Assembly (NCBI GenBank): GCA_905221605.1
Contig: CAJNDS010001013.1
Location: forward strand, 498,001 to 562,000
DNA from: Symbiodinium natans
Lineage: Eukaryota; Sar; Dinophyceae; Suessiales; Symbiodiniaceae
Direction of reading: 5' to 3'
DNA length: 64,000 bases
This document shows positions 20,588 through 32,198 of this stretch, piece by piece; position 1 is the first letter of the stretch; every line of letters starts with the position of its first letter. Under the pieces are notes generated by a model that was not told where the DNA came from, did not search any database, and worked only from the letters and a program-made list of their open reading frames with translations. A program made the position numbers and the translations under genes.

Positions 20588-22460
20588 TCAGGCTTTAGTG
20601 GAGAATTCTCTGAGTTGTCTGCCGTGTACAGTGCTTTCCAACTGCTGCAACTCCCTGCAACCCTACGACCGAAACCGTAATTCTGGCAGACAGGCCCAAG
20701 TCCCTACCCAAGAGAGAGCCCAATACCTCTGCCCAATACCCCTTACAAAAGATAAGGAATAAAGATTGTGTCATGATAAGGCTCCCTATATGGTTCAAGG
20801 TATTCTTCTGTAAATCAAGGGGTTTGGGCTGTCTGGGTACAGCCTACAGCCTACCTCCTAAACGGCCCGAAGCTCGAAACCTTTTCGTCTCCCCCTCCCT
20901 CCCTAAACCCTCAATGCACAAACCCTAAACCCCAAACCGTTTCAACAGGCAAGTGTCGATTGCAGAACGCTTCGAACCCTTGCGCCCCAGGCCCCACTTC
21001 GTCGTGATCACAGCCTGCTGCAGAAGGGGGGGGGGATAGGGTTTAGGGTTTAGGGTTTAGGGTTTAGGGTTCGGGTTTCGGGCTTCGGGCTTCGGGTTTA
21101 GGGTTTAGGGTCCGCCGACCTTTGGCGTTTTGCGGGGAGGTTCTCGGACTATGACAGCTTGGATGAGCCTCCTACGAAACAAAGTGTACGTTTCCCCCCC
21201 CCACCCCCACCCCCTCCCACCCCCCCACCCCCCCACCCCCCCGCCGCACCCCCAACCACCCCCCCCCGCCGCCACCCCATCCCCAACCCCACAAAGCTTC
21301 AGAGATTGGCCCTGAACCGTAAACACGCCCAAACTTGTTCTCCTGCGGGGTCGGCGGATCGAGCCGGAGGCTCTTAAAATTTAGGGTTTAGGGTTTCGGG
21401 TTCAGGGTTGGCTTCTGGTTTTTTCTGACTTTTTTTTTTGAGGGGGGGGGGGGGGGGGGGCGGGGGGGGGGGCGGGGGGGGGGCGGGGGGGGGGCGGGGG
21501 CGGGGGGGGGGCGGGGGGGGGGGGGGGGGGTGGGGGGGGGGGGGGGGGGGCGGGGGGGGGGGGCGGGGGGGGGGGCGGGGGGGGGGGGGGGGCGGGGGGG
21601 GGGGGGGGGGAGCTTGTGATTCTTGACGAGGCCACAAGTTTATGCTGGCCAACAGAAACAACTAAAACAAAGGGCCCAGGTTGGGCGGTAGTCTTCTCCC
21701 TACTTTGGAGTAGACCCTGAAAAACAGTATATATTTAAGGCGGAAAACTAGCTATAGTAGGAACCCAGAATATATATTTAAGGCGGAAAACTAGCTATAG
21801 TAGGAACCCAGAACCAAACAAAGTATTCAAGTATAGTACTCCAACACCCAGTCATACGCTTGTACACTGCGTTTTCAAGCGTGACCTGCTGGCGTCAAAC
21901 TCAAAGACAACGGTTGCCCTGTAGAGGATTCACAGAAACAACGTGTTTAAGGATCCAGGAATGCTGTGATGAGTAGATATCTTTCTTTTTCAACTGAGCG
22001 GGTGGCCTTCTTGCATGTAGCGCCACTTTAGCTACGCACATTCGGAACTAGCTCTGACAGTGTAGACGCGTATATGTTCCTTCTCACAACAGTTGAGAGC
22101 AGTATATGTTCCTTCTCACAACAGTTGAGAGCAAAGCTTTCTGGGACCCTAGCTTTGTTTATATATGCATGGCGCAGAACCGACATCAACATCTGCGAGC
22201 AGATAACCTTCCCGTAGTCGTGCTTTGAAATGTAAGAAGGACTTCTATAAGAACTGGCTACACAATGAAGGGTACAGGTGCACGCACCCCCTGTGATGCT
22301 GGGACACCGGCGCCGATGTCGACGGGCTTTCGCGGCTCTGGCGGCTGATACTTCGCCAGGACCTGCGCAAGACTCGTGTAACAGAAGGGGCTAACGAGGG
22401 ACCCCTGGAAGGGACCCTTAAGCTTCTTCTATTTAACCCCTGTATATATATATATATCTG

Positions 22461-22491
<31 letters not shown>

Positions 22492-23258
22492 GTATATGCC
22501 TTACAGTCCCTTGATGTACATTATTGGGACTGCGGTGAGTGTCGCCGATGTGCGAACTGCATCTCAATAGGCTCACCGAAGGAAGCAAGTGACAAGGAGC
22601 CGTGGGGGCCGTGCATTCAGCCACGTAGGGATTTCCGAAATAGGGGTAGTATAGGGGCCTTAATAATTAGAATAGGGTTTTGGGGGGTGGTTATTCTAGT
22701 ACAATTTTCAGGGGACCATAAGGGAATGCTATTAGTAATTATTCCGACCCCTATGTTACCCTTGTTGGGGGTTCCTAGAATAAGGATTATAGAGTTATAG
22801 CATTTGGGGTGGAGGGGGTATATTGGGGGTACTATAGGGGCCTGAATGATCAGAAGGCGTTTGGAGGGGCCAGGAGAGTATCATTTTCTTTGGGGACCAT
22901 AAGGGAATGACATTAGTAACTATTCCAACCCCATTATCCCCCTATTTTCGGAAATGCCCATGTGCGTGTGGGGGAAGTGGGGACGGCTGCATAAGCGTTG
23001 GGAGTTCTGGGTGGTGGTTAGGATGAGGGTCAACGAACAACACATCCCACCCTTAGCCCTACACCCTTGACCCTAAACCCCAAACCCTAAACCCTGATGT
23101 TGCACTCGGTTTAGTATATGCATCCTCTACGATTACACAAGTTTCCAAAATCTATTATGCGAACCGAGTTGAGTGACAGGGGGGCCGGGGGGGCGTTTCT
23201 TAAAGCCAGTGCAACATTAAACCCCATTGGTCCCAAGCCTAAAGCAACCCCCCGTGCC

Positions 23259-23293
<35 letters not shown>

Positions 23294-26139
23294 CTACCAA
23301 CCCCAGCATCATAGAGCTTATGGAAGGCATGTTGGGGAATGGGGTTTAGGGGCAGAGTTTTAGAGGGTTTCTTGGGTCTCAGGGATTTAGGGGTTTAGGG
23401 TTTGGGGCATTGAGGTCCCAGCAAATACTCAGGAACTGAACCCTAAAGCCTCTGGTTCCATCATGAGGTTTATGTAGGGCACCCCTAAACCCTAAACCCT
23501 AAACCCTAAACCCTAAACCCTAAACCCAAGGGTTTAGGGTTACGGCTTTAGGGTTTAGGGTTAGGGGTTTGTAAGTTGGGCTCTGGGGATTATTTAAAGG
23601 GTCTTCTAGGGGATACTGAGTACTTGGAGGTTCATGGGACTTAATAACCACTTAGAACTGGGCGAATAACCTTACTTATAAATGGGATAACCCCTATAGG
23701 CCCCTTAGGGGTAGAAAAAGTAGGGTTATAAGTGCAGTTATACTTGGTTAATAACCCTAAACCCTAAACCCTCAACCCTAAACCCAAAACCCTTAACCCT
23801 AAACCCAAAACACTAAACCCTAAGCAGAGGGGAGGCCAGTGCCCGACCTGCTGGAGGCGCTCCATCTTTCGGTCGGACTCACGGCGCCTCGGGGCATCTT
23901 TTCAGAGGGTTTAGGGTTTAGGGTTTAGGGTTTAGGGTTTAGGTTTTAGGGTTTAGGGTTTAGGAGAATTTCAGCAGCTTGTCTCTGCCGGTTTTACACA
24001 AATATGTTGGGATGTTCCCCCTTATACGCACAGTCCTTAATAGGGATTACAGTACCCCCAATCATAGTCCCTATTAAGGACTGTTCGTACAAGGGGGAAC
24101 ATCCCAACCTATATGGGTAGATTTGTTGTTTCCAAAAATGGTACCGTATTTTATCAGGGAACCAAAAAAGGACCCGAATTAAGCGCACAAATTAGGGTCC
24201 CCTCTTGAGGTACGCTGAACATTAAGGGGCCGCCTTCTGATCGCAACCCCCAAAAGTGACCACAACTAGGAGAACTACCCATATACCTTCACAGATTCCT
24301 AAGGAAACCCCCCAGATTTGGGAATTATTTCATTCGTTCGATTTCCTCGGTTCAGGGTGTAGGGCTTACGGGACAGAGGGGCGGTTCAGGGTTTAGTGTT
24401 TAGGATTTAGGGTTATGCTTGCAGGGCTTCACCCCAAACCCAAAACCACATCGAGGTTTTAGGGTTTAGGGCTTAAGCGACCCGAGCTCCTGGGTCCAAG
24501 AAAGACAAGATCAAACAGCACACGCCTGGTCGGTTCCCTGAGGAAGGGTTTGGGTTTAGGGTTTAGGGTTTAGGGTTTAGGGTTTAGGGTTTAGGGTTTA
24601 GGGTTTGGGGTTTGGGGTTTAGGGTTTAGGGTTAGGGTTTAGGGTTTAGGGTTTAGGGTTTAGGGTTCAGGGTTCAGGGTTCAGGGTTCAGGGTTCAGGG
24701 TTCAGGGTTCAGGGTTCAGGGTTTTCAGGGTTTAGGGTTTAGGGTTTAGGGTTTAGGGTTTAGGGTTTAGGGTTAGGTTTAGGGTTTAGGGTTTAGGGTT
24801 TAGGGTTTAGGGTTTAGGGTTTAGGGTTTAGGGTTTAGGGTTTAGGGTTTAGGGTTTAGGGTTTAGGGTTTAGGGTTTAGGGTTTAGGGTTTAGGGTTTG
24901 ACGGGCCCCATTTGTGGGGCACCCTCGTAAAAAAAGAATAGGAAGAGATCCTATTGGGGCTCCGGGCAACTCAGTGGTCAGCTGAGCTCCGGGCGTGTCT
25001 AAGACTTGCTCCAAGGCCCGGCGTGCCTGTTGTCCATGTAAGGGGGTTTAGGGATTAGGGTCTAGGGTCCAGGGTTTTCGGGGGGGAGGGGGGATTCATG
25101 GTGTTCGGGTTGCGAGAATAAGGATCTAGGGCTGTGGTGGCCAGGGATCAGGGTTGAGGTCCTAAACCCTAAACCCTAAACCCTAAAGTCCGCACAACCA
25201 AAACACCAGTCATGGCTCGGCCTTGGTCAGCTCCGTGCGCTGGCGGCTCATGAGCTGAAGCGCCTCTGCCGCCACGCCTGGTGCCGGGCGGCTTAAAATT
25301 GAATAGAACAGAATAGACAAAAAAGAAAAGAGTAGGACAGAACAGAACAGAATAGAACAGAGTAGAAAATAGAATACATACATATTGAATATCAAAATGT
25401 ATCGTGTAAAATCAATATGCCTGAGCCCCTTGCATTCCGCAAGTCCAACCTCAAACCAACAAACAAGAGCAAACGACACGTAGAGGGTTGGGTCAAGGGT
25501 TTAGGGGTTTTGGGAAAGCCATGGCCAGAATGGCCCTTGAAACCCTCTGACAAATCCCCTTAAACCCGCCGAAAGCCATGGCATGGCCCTTGAAACCCTC
25601 TGAAAAAAAAACCTTAAATTAAAAAAGGGGAGGTAGAAAAGACATCCCAAGGGCCCACCGTGGCATCGCAGTACATCGCAGCAGCAGCCGACAGCGGCTC
25701 TCCCCCCCCCCCCCCCCAGCAAGCGCGCCTTGAATCGGCTTTGGTTCTGCCGAAGCCTTCGGATGCAAGCTCTATGTTTGTCAGGGTTGTTTCGGGTTTA
25801 GGGTTTTGGGTTTCGGGTTTAGGGTTCTCTGCCCCGAAAGTTCATCCCAACGGCACAAACCCACTTAAGCCCGTTAGGCTCTTCTTGTGAACCCTTATGA
25901 AAAGGCATGGAAGCCCTCTAAAGCCCCGGTTTTGGTTGGAGGTTGGTAATCCAGCTTAGTTTCGGCTGTCGATTTTAGGGCTTCTCGACTCGACGTTGAT
26001 CTGGGTTTAGGGTTTAGGGTTTAGGGTTTAGGGTTTGAAGGAGTGCTGTTGGCTTCCAAGGTCAAGAGGCTTAGGCTTTACTTGGACCACCCACGGTATG
26101 TAAAATGAACAGCCCAACCAACCAATCAACCAACCACCC

Positions 26140-26177
<38 letters not shown>

Positions 26178-29100
26178 CTGGACTGTCCCAATCTTTTTGG
26201 GTTTCCAGGTCTGGAGACCCTCAAAAGATTGGTTTTGTTAAGTCTTTTGGGACAGTCCAGCGTTTTTGCACATCTGAACCCGAAATATTGGGACGGCACA
26301 GCGCTTTTGCACCTCTAGACCCAAAAAGATGGGGACAGTACAGCACTCTTGCACTACTGGAGCCAAACAGATTGGGACAGTTCAGCGTTTTTGGCTCCAG
26401 TAATGCAAACATGCTGGGCTGTCCCAATCTTTTTGGGGACGGACGTGCAACAACGATGGACTGTCCCCATCATTTGGGCTTTCAGCTCTGGAGACGCTCA
26501 AAAGATTGTTACTAAACCCTAAACCCTAAACCCTAAACCCTAAACCCTAAACCCTAAACCCTAAACCCTAAACCCTAAACCCTAAACCCTGAGTTGTTTG
26601 GGACAGTCGTTTTTGCACCTCCGTCCAATAGATTGGGACAGTACGGCGTTGCGGCCTCCACTCTCCTTCAGACAGTAACTTCTCAATAGCTGAGCTTCTA
26701 AACTATCGGAGTGAAGTTTTCTGGGACCCACAAAAGCAAAAAGGTGTAGGGAGAGGGGTGGGGGGGGGTGGGGGGGTACCATATTATGTATGGAGCATGT
26801 AGTTCGAAGTTTATACCCCAAGAAGGGATCCATGATTTAGGGCGCTGGAGCGCACTGGGACCATGATGTCCGAATGCACCCCTCAATCCCCAAACCAAAA
26901 ATCCCCAACCCTGAACCCTAACTCCCAAACCCTAAACCCTAAACCCTAGACCCTAAATCCCTAAACCCTAAATCCCTAAACCCTAAATCCCTAAACCCTA
27001 AATCCCTAAACCCTAAATCCCTAATCCCTAAACCCTAAATCCCTAATCCCTGAACCCTGAACCCTAAATCCCTAAATCCCTAATCCCTGAACCCACCCTC
27101 AACCCTGACCTTCTCTCGCCGGGCTTTTCGAGAAGATGCGAGGGACTCGTCACCAAACAGCCGAGTGGACTCCTCGTGAGTTTATATGAAGTAGGGTATA
27201 TATTTCTTGTACCCCCAAAAGGACACCAGGTATATACACTCACCAAGATTAAAAAGGAACCTTATGTACACTCACCAAAAACAGAAATATATACCCTGCT
27301 TTATATACGGGGGTTTAGGGCTCAGGGATTAAGGGATAGGGTGTAAAGTACTGTATATTTGAGTCGTTCTCGAAATTAGGGCCCCTTTTCGGGTCCCCTA
27401 TAGCCGATGTAATTATATCATACGGCACCCATACAGTACCAAAACGGATCCTAACTTAGAGAACTACACATTCAAAAATTATGGCTTATGGTTTAAGGCC
27501 CAGGGTTTGGAGTTTGGCGCAACGGGCCTGTTCGATAGTTGTCTTGCGTATTTGTTTCGAAAGGACGCCCCCCCCCCCCCCCTATTTTGCATGTTTGATA
27601 AGGCTCAGACACTTGCCTAACTATTCAGGGTTTTGGGCTTAGGGCTTCGAACCGTAAGGATGCAAGGTTTGGGGTTTAGGGTTTAGGGTTGATGATTAAC
27701 AAATACCCATACCAGACCCAAGAGTAACCTAGGAATGACATGGGTGCCCTTGTTGGTTTAAAGGGGCTTATGAGGGGAACAAGTGAAAAAATAAGGGCCT
27801 ACTCTGGGTCCTAGCATAGATTGCTGTGCTTCTCACGCAGTACTGTTTGAAGATTTTGGGGCTTTGGGCTAGAAGCAGCCCCTCTTTTGCCCCCAAAACT
27901 GCCTGTTCCTGCTTTGGCATACTGAGGTTCAGGGTTCAGGGTTTAGGGTTTAGAGTTTAGGGAAATGCTCAGGGAAACCTGAACCCTAAACCCCCACAGT
28001 TAAGGGTTCAGGGTCCAAAGTCCCCAGAACAACCACGAAGTCCTCGGGCGAGCCCGGCCGCTGTACAGAAGGCCTGCAGAGAGAGTTAACGGCCTATCGC
28101 GTGCAAGGTTTCCAGGGTTTAAGGGTTTGGGGGCTCTGAAACCACATCTCTCTCGCTCTCTCTCGCTCTCTCGCTCTCCCTCTCTTTTCTGGTCGCTCTC
28201 TGACAGAAAGGCAATTGCGGCAGAGCTGCCACAAGGAAGGAGAACCGGGATGCCCTTGTTTGTTTTAAGGCAACTAACGTAACGCCCAAAAGGGAATGTG
28301 AAGAAAAGGATGCTGTGGGGCAGTCTATAGCTTGACGGGTTCGTGGGGAGGCTAACCCTAAACGCCTTATGGTACTTACTAACCACTTATAACTGGGCTT
28401 ATAATAACCCTATAACGCCCTTTAGGGGTATTATAAGTAGGGTTATAAGTACAGTTATAATTGGTTAGTAAGTACCATGAACCTCCAAGTTATCCTTAAG
28501 CAAACCAGGGCCTTCCACCTCAAAAACCTTGGAAACTCAAAACCATCCACGGGGACGGGCGTTGCTTGTTGCCCCCATAAGCCCTACAAACCCTGAACCC
28601 TAAACCCTTGGTCGGGGGCCCTTTCCAGGGTTTAGGTTCTCGTGCATGAGGAATTCCAGGCACTGCAATACCCCTTCATTAAGGAAATGCTCCTTATACA
28701 TCTTATAATCTTATACTATAAGAGGCTTCCTTGCATGGTGTTAAGGAATTTCCCTTAGTGCATGGGAATCACAGGGAATCCTAACATTCAGGCCGCGAAC
28801 CCCAAACCCCAAACCCCAAACCCTGAACCCTAAACCCTAAACCCTAAACCCACACTAAAGCCGTGGACCCTCCAACAAGCTCCACTTGGCCTGCGCTGCT
28901 CAGAAGGCGGCGTCGGCGGCTTTGGCATGGACGCCGCCATTTCCTGTGGGGCTACTTGGAGGTTCATGGGACTTAATAACCACTTGTAACTGGGCTCATA
29001 ACCCTACTTATAATTGGGATAACCCCTATAAGGCCCTTTAGGGGTATTATAAGTAGGGTTATAAGTAGAGTTATAATTGGTTAGTAAGTCCCATGAACCT

Positions 29101-31962
29101 TCAAGTAGGGTGCTAGTACGGTGCTAGCATGTAGGGCTTACCCAGACTCCAATGCCCCTCAACTAAGGAACATATCCTCAAACCATATCAGGAGCACCAT
29201 AAAAATCACAAATCCTTCGCAGGTTGGGGCCCTGAAAGAAAGCTGCAGACTGCAGGGATCTATGCTCCCGCAGGGCGACGAAAGGGTTTAGGGTTTAGGG
29301 TTTGAGGGTTTTAGGGCTTGTATAGGGTTCAGGGCTTCAGGGTGTCGGTTTGGGGTTTAGAGCCTTAGGGTGTAGGATTTAGGGTTTAGGGCTTTGGTGT
29401 TCTTTGTTGATTTCCGCTTTACCCTCAAACCCTAAACTGCCCTAAACCCAAGGTACGAACCTGAAAGCCCTGCTTGATATCTAAACCCGAGTATATTTCA
29501 CGTAGTCCTTTGTGTTGGGGTTTGTGGCTTAGGGTTAACAGAAGCCCTGTTCAAAGTCCTCGATAGTGCTACCATACTTCTAACCACTAAGCCCTGAACT
29601 CCACCTAGCCCATGCCGTGAATATGGTCTCTACCCTGGGGTCCCTAAACCCTAAACCCTAAACCCTAAACCCTAAACCCTAAACCCTAAACCCTCACTTG
29701 GAAGGGTCCTTCCGGCAGTTCCCCCAGATACAGGAGTCGTACATCATACTCAAGATTGATAAGTTTTGCTTTAAGTCGTGTTCCCCAAGTAAGACATTTC
29801 AAAAAACATCCTCAAGCCTCATTAGAGCCCACATGTAAACCCCAAACCTTAAACCCTTCGTTACAAGCCTAATAAAGCCCTAAGCCTGAAGCCCTAAGCC
29901 GTAATTAAGCCGCAAGTCCCAAGCCCCGAGCCCTAAGCCCTCCCTCCACCTTAAGCCCTAAACCCCAAGCCCCAAACCCTAAACCCCAAACCCTGAAACC
30001 CTAACCCCCAAACCCTAAACCCCAAGCCTCAAACCCTAAAACCCTAAACCCGAAGCCCTAAACCCCATAGGCCGTGTTGCCTTTTTCACCCTCTGGAGCT
30101 GGCCCGTGCGCAACAAATCGCGCAGGCGCTCCTGGCAGCAAACCCAGGACTCGATGCCCCCCAAAAGGGAGTCAAGGAATGAAAAGGGTTCAGGGTTTAG
30201 CGTTTGGGGTTTTGGGTCAGGGTCTAGAGCTTTGTGAAACAGATTTCACACAGGGAGCCGAAGTATCCAAACAAAAAGGGAGTAAGGACACACTATGGGT
30301 TCTGCAGATCTCCAAGATGACCCCCCAAAACCAAAGGCCTGCAGGAGTAAACTCTGAAACCTAAAGCCTACCTTTCTTGGAAGGCAATTGCCATTACAGT
30401 ATTAGGGTTTAGGGTTCAAGATCTGGGGACGGGTGCTTCGGGGTCCGGGTAAGCCCTAGGTTTTAGGTTTAAGACTTGGGGTCCTTAGGTCCTGATCCCG
30501 CTACCGGCCCCTTAGCCCTACGCGGCTTCTTCAGGGTCTCAAAAGATCCCTGAGCACCTTGCCCTCAACTCTAAACCCTAAACCCCAAATACCTTCAAAT
30601 AGGATGCTGCACTACACACATTGGGGACTGAAGCCAAGAAAAAGTACCAAATGTGCTCAGAACCTGCTTTGAATCGGAGCCTGGCAGGAAGCCTAGCAGG
30701 AAGCCTAGCAAGGGCTAAGGGCTTGGAGGTTAGGGTAAGTTTAGGGTTTAGGGATTCGGTGGTTCCTGTTGCATATAAGGCTACAAGGGTACAGTGAACC
30801 ACTGAACTGACATAAGCTTCACATTCTTCGGGACCGGGGTACCCAAATGACACATATACACTCGCAGTCACGAGGAGATCCCAAAAAACCTAAACGCTAC
30901 TGTCTTATTCACCCAAAACACCTCTGAGAACCCTCTACGAACGCTATCATCTCTCTATAAAAACCTTATAATGACCCCAGAAGAGCCCGATACGAGCCCC
31001 ATAAGAAGCCTATAGGAACCCTACAAGAACCCTATAGTAACCCCAAAATAAATGTGTAACAACAGAATAAGAACCGTATAAGATCCCGATAAGGACTCTA
31101 TAAGAACTCTATAAGAACCCTGTAAGATCCCTACCATAAACCTAAACCCTAAACCCTAAACCCTAAACCCTAAATAGCCCTTAAACCCATCCCACAGCCC
31201 CCTACCAGGGGCTCGAAGTGCCTTGCTTCTCAGCTGCACCTCGATGTGAAGCGCTGCACTTGCCTGCTGAAAGTCCAAGAGGTTTCTGGGTTTAGGGTTT
31301 AGGGTTTAGGGCTTCCTGGGTTTAGGGTTCCGATTTCAGGGGCCGAAGCTATAGAAACCAAAACTGGTATGCAGTCGAAACAAGGGCTTTCCGCACTATG
31401 GGAACTTCCTTTGAGTACCTTCATAACACTAAAACAGCCCAAACCCAGCACCTTGTGACCTACAACCGTGAACCGGGTGTGTGGGCTCCGTCGTCTTGCA
31501 CGCTTAGTTTCTTGAGTTTAGCCTTCGGGTATCGGGCTATATGTATACAAATGGATCCTTATTGTGACACATGCCCATACAGATACATGGATCCTTGTTG
31601 CCAAAACATAAAGATAAGTAAATAAATAGACAAATGAGTCCAGATAAGGAAATGAATACATGTATGTATATATATATATGTATAGATGTATGTATATCAA
31701 TTCACTTATTTATATACATTATTCTGGTAAGGATCCTTATTGCCATGAGAGCTCTATTCCTTGACTAGTGGGTGTTGGACTCTCTGGTGAATTGGGGGTC
31801 TGAATAATTAGAATAGGGTTTGGGGGGTTTTGTCGCATAATGGTAAAGGGACCATAAGGGAATTCTATGAGTAATTCTGACAATCCCTGTCTTACTCCAC
31901 GAAGACGAGCCTCCGGCGAGTCGTCGGGGCGCCGCGCTAGAGCTCTGCGCCTTTGCCGAGGA
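20588..31962 (-). CDS. Gene P2: intron-rich gene model, paralogue of part of P1
   Basis: Proposed exons: 31896-31962, 31206-31266, 30090-30131, 29210-29249, 28869-28943, 28034-28073, 25222-25277, 24923-25026, 24482-24537, 23848-23897, 22288-22362, 21325-21372, 21120-21171, 20938-21017, 20588-20644 (TGA). The last nine join in phase; the first six are not phased with certainty and may belong to more than one gene. Peptides: ERLRDLLRTGQLQR (30.1 kb), EMAASMPKPPTPP (28.9 kb), AAEALQLMSRQRTELTK (25.25 kb), ARRALEQVLD (25.0 kb), APRRRESDRKMERLQQ, VLAKYQPPEPRKPVDIGAG, GCDHDEVGPGAQGFEAF and QLESTVHGRQLREFSTKA. The first four match P1 exons in order. Donors at 20938 and 21325 are telomere-like (GTTTGGGG, GTTTACGG). 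Product unknown. Confidence 0.5.
20712..20842. repeat. Palindromic element family E
   Basis: GAGAGCCCAATACC is partly duplicated at the left end; right end TCAAGGGGTTTGGGCTGTCT. Confidence 0.7.
21438..21611 (+). repeat. Long G-run tract (about 170 bp, G with scattered C)
   Basis: Almost pure G with single C or T every 7-20 bases, probably a G-quadruplex-forming purine tract. A C-rich CCCCACCC tract lies just left (21190-21280). Both lie in introns of P2. Confidence 0.9.
21728..21813 (+). repeat. 43-bp tandem duplication
   Basis: ATATTTAAGGCGGAAAACTA and GCTATAGTAGGAACCCAGAA occur twice in direct tandem. Confidence 0.95.
22071..22134 (+). repeat. 32-bp tandem duplication
   Basis: TATATGTTCCTTCTCACAAC then AGTTGAGAGCA twice in direct tandem. 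Confidence 0.95.
22400..22517. repeat. Element family G, partial
   Basis: GGGACCCTTAAGCTTCTTCT, a TATATATA microsatellite and CCTTACAGTCCCTTGAT; the third block is missing. Confidence 0.5.
22649..22754. repeat. Palindromic element family F
   Basis: TAGGGGCCTTAATAATTAGA, central GGTTTTGGGGGGTGG, right end TTATTCCGACCCCTATG. Confidence 0.8.
22830..22933. repeat. Palindromic element family F, second copy nearby
   Basis: TATAGGGGCCTGAATGATCA ... TAACTATTCCAACCCC; 75 bp from the previous copy. Confidence 0.75.
23621..23755. repeat. Palindromic element family B, right end replaced by CCCTAAA
   Basis: The left end TACTTGGAGGTTCATGGG is intact; the right arm stops at GGTTAATAA and continues directly as CCCTAAACCCTAAACCCT. 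Confidence 0.8.
24007..24107. repeat. Palindromic element family A
   Basis: Complete copy, near-perfect inverted arms around AGTACCCCC. Confidence 0.85.
24549..24899 (+). repeat. (TTTAGGG)n array with internal (TTCAGGG)n block
   Basis: The longest array. A run of nine TTCAGGG variants (24662-24722) sits inside, so one variant unit was copied repeatedly. Confidence 0.9.
26176..26670 (+). repeat. Minisatellite, unit about 55 bp
   Basis: Units contain GATTGGGACAGTYCAGCG, TTTTTGCACCTCT and RGACCCAAAA; some units are inverted (CTGGACTGTCCCAATCTTTT). An (AC)n tract (26142-26174) precedes it and a CCCTAAA array splits it. Confidence 0.8.
26516..26590 (+). repeat. (CCCTAAA)n array inside a minisatellite
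   Basis: About 10 units splitting the 26.18-26.67 kb tandem repeat. Confidence 0.9.
26935..27090 (+). repeat. Higher-order telomeric repeat, period about 15
   Basis: CCCTAAACCCTAAAT repeats: alternating CCCTAAA and TCCCTAAA units. Confidence 0.8.
27183..27306. repeat. Palindromic element family H
   Basis: ATGAAGTAGGGTATATATTT, ACACCAGGTATATACACTCA and CAGAAATATATACCCTGCTT. Closely matches 43.92 kb, with the same internal TACACTCACCAA repeated twice. Confidence 0.85.
27715..27814. repeat. Palindromic element family C
   Basis: GACCCAAGAGTAACCTAGGA ... GGGCCTACTCTGGGTCCTAG. Confidence 0.8.
28369..28490. repeat. Palindromic element family B, left end replaced by telomeric DNA
   Basis: AACCCTAAACGCCTT is followed by ATGGTACTTACTAACCACTT; the first 13 bases of the element are missing. 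The right end is intact. Confidence 0.8.
28953..29107. repeat. Palindromic element family B
   Basis: Complete copy, TACTTGGAGGTTCATGGGAC ... CCATGAACCTTCAAGTA. It starts 10 bp from the 28869-28943 exon. Confidence 0.85.
31793..31890. repeat. Palindromic element family F
   Basis: GGGGGTCTGAATAATTAGAA, central GGTTTGGGGGGTTTTG; the right end is diverged next to the 31896 exon. Confidence 0.75.
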
Positions 31963-31985
31963 CTGTGGCTTGGATTCGGATCTTG

Positions 31986-32198
31986 AGGGTTTAGGGTTTG
32001 GGTTTAGGGTTTAGGGTTTAGGGTTTAGGGTTTAGGGTTTAGGGTTTAGGGTTTAGGGTTTAGGGTTTAGGGTTTAGGGTTTAGGGTTTAGGTTAGGGGT
32101 TTAGGGTTTAGGGTTTAGGGTTTAGGGTTTAGGGTTTAGGGTTTAGGGTTTAGGGTTTAGGGTTTAGGGTTTAGGGTTTAGGGTTTAGGGTTTAGGGT
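31986..32198 (+). repeat. (TTTAGGG)n array
   Basis: About 30 units, 24 bp from the start of the 31896-31962 exon and joined on the right to GGGTCCGCCGACC. Confidence 0.9.

Larger units (their letters stand above)
25280..28030. other. P2 intron region without supported exons
   Basis: Contains an AGAATAGAACAG microsatellite (25295-25370), a partly duplicated GGCCCTTGAAACCCTCTGA segment (25530-25605), the 26.2-kb minisatellite, a higher-order telomeric repeat and a family H element. A few unique islands (25660-25750, 27830-27920) could hide further exons. Confidence 0.4.

Noticed and set aside
21374-21661. Poly-Pro/poly-Gly ORFs on both strands
   Set aside because: Translation of the G-run tract, no coding signal.
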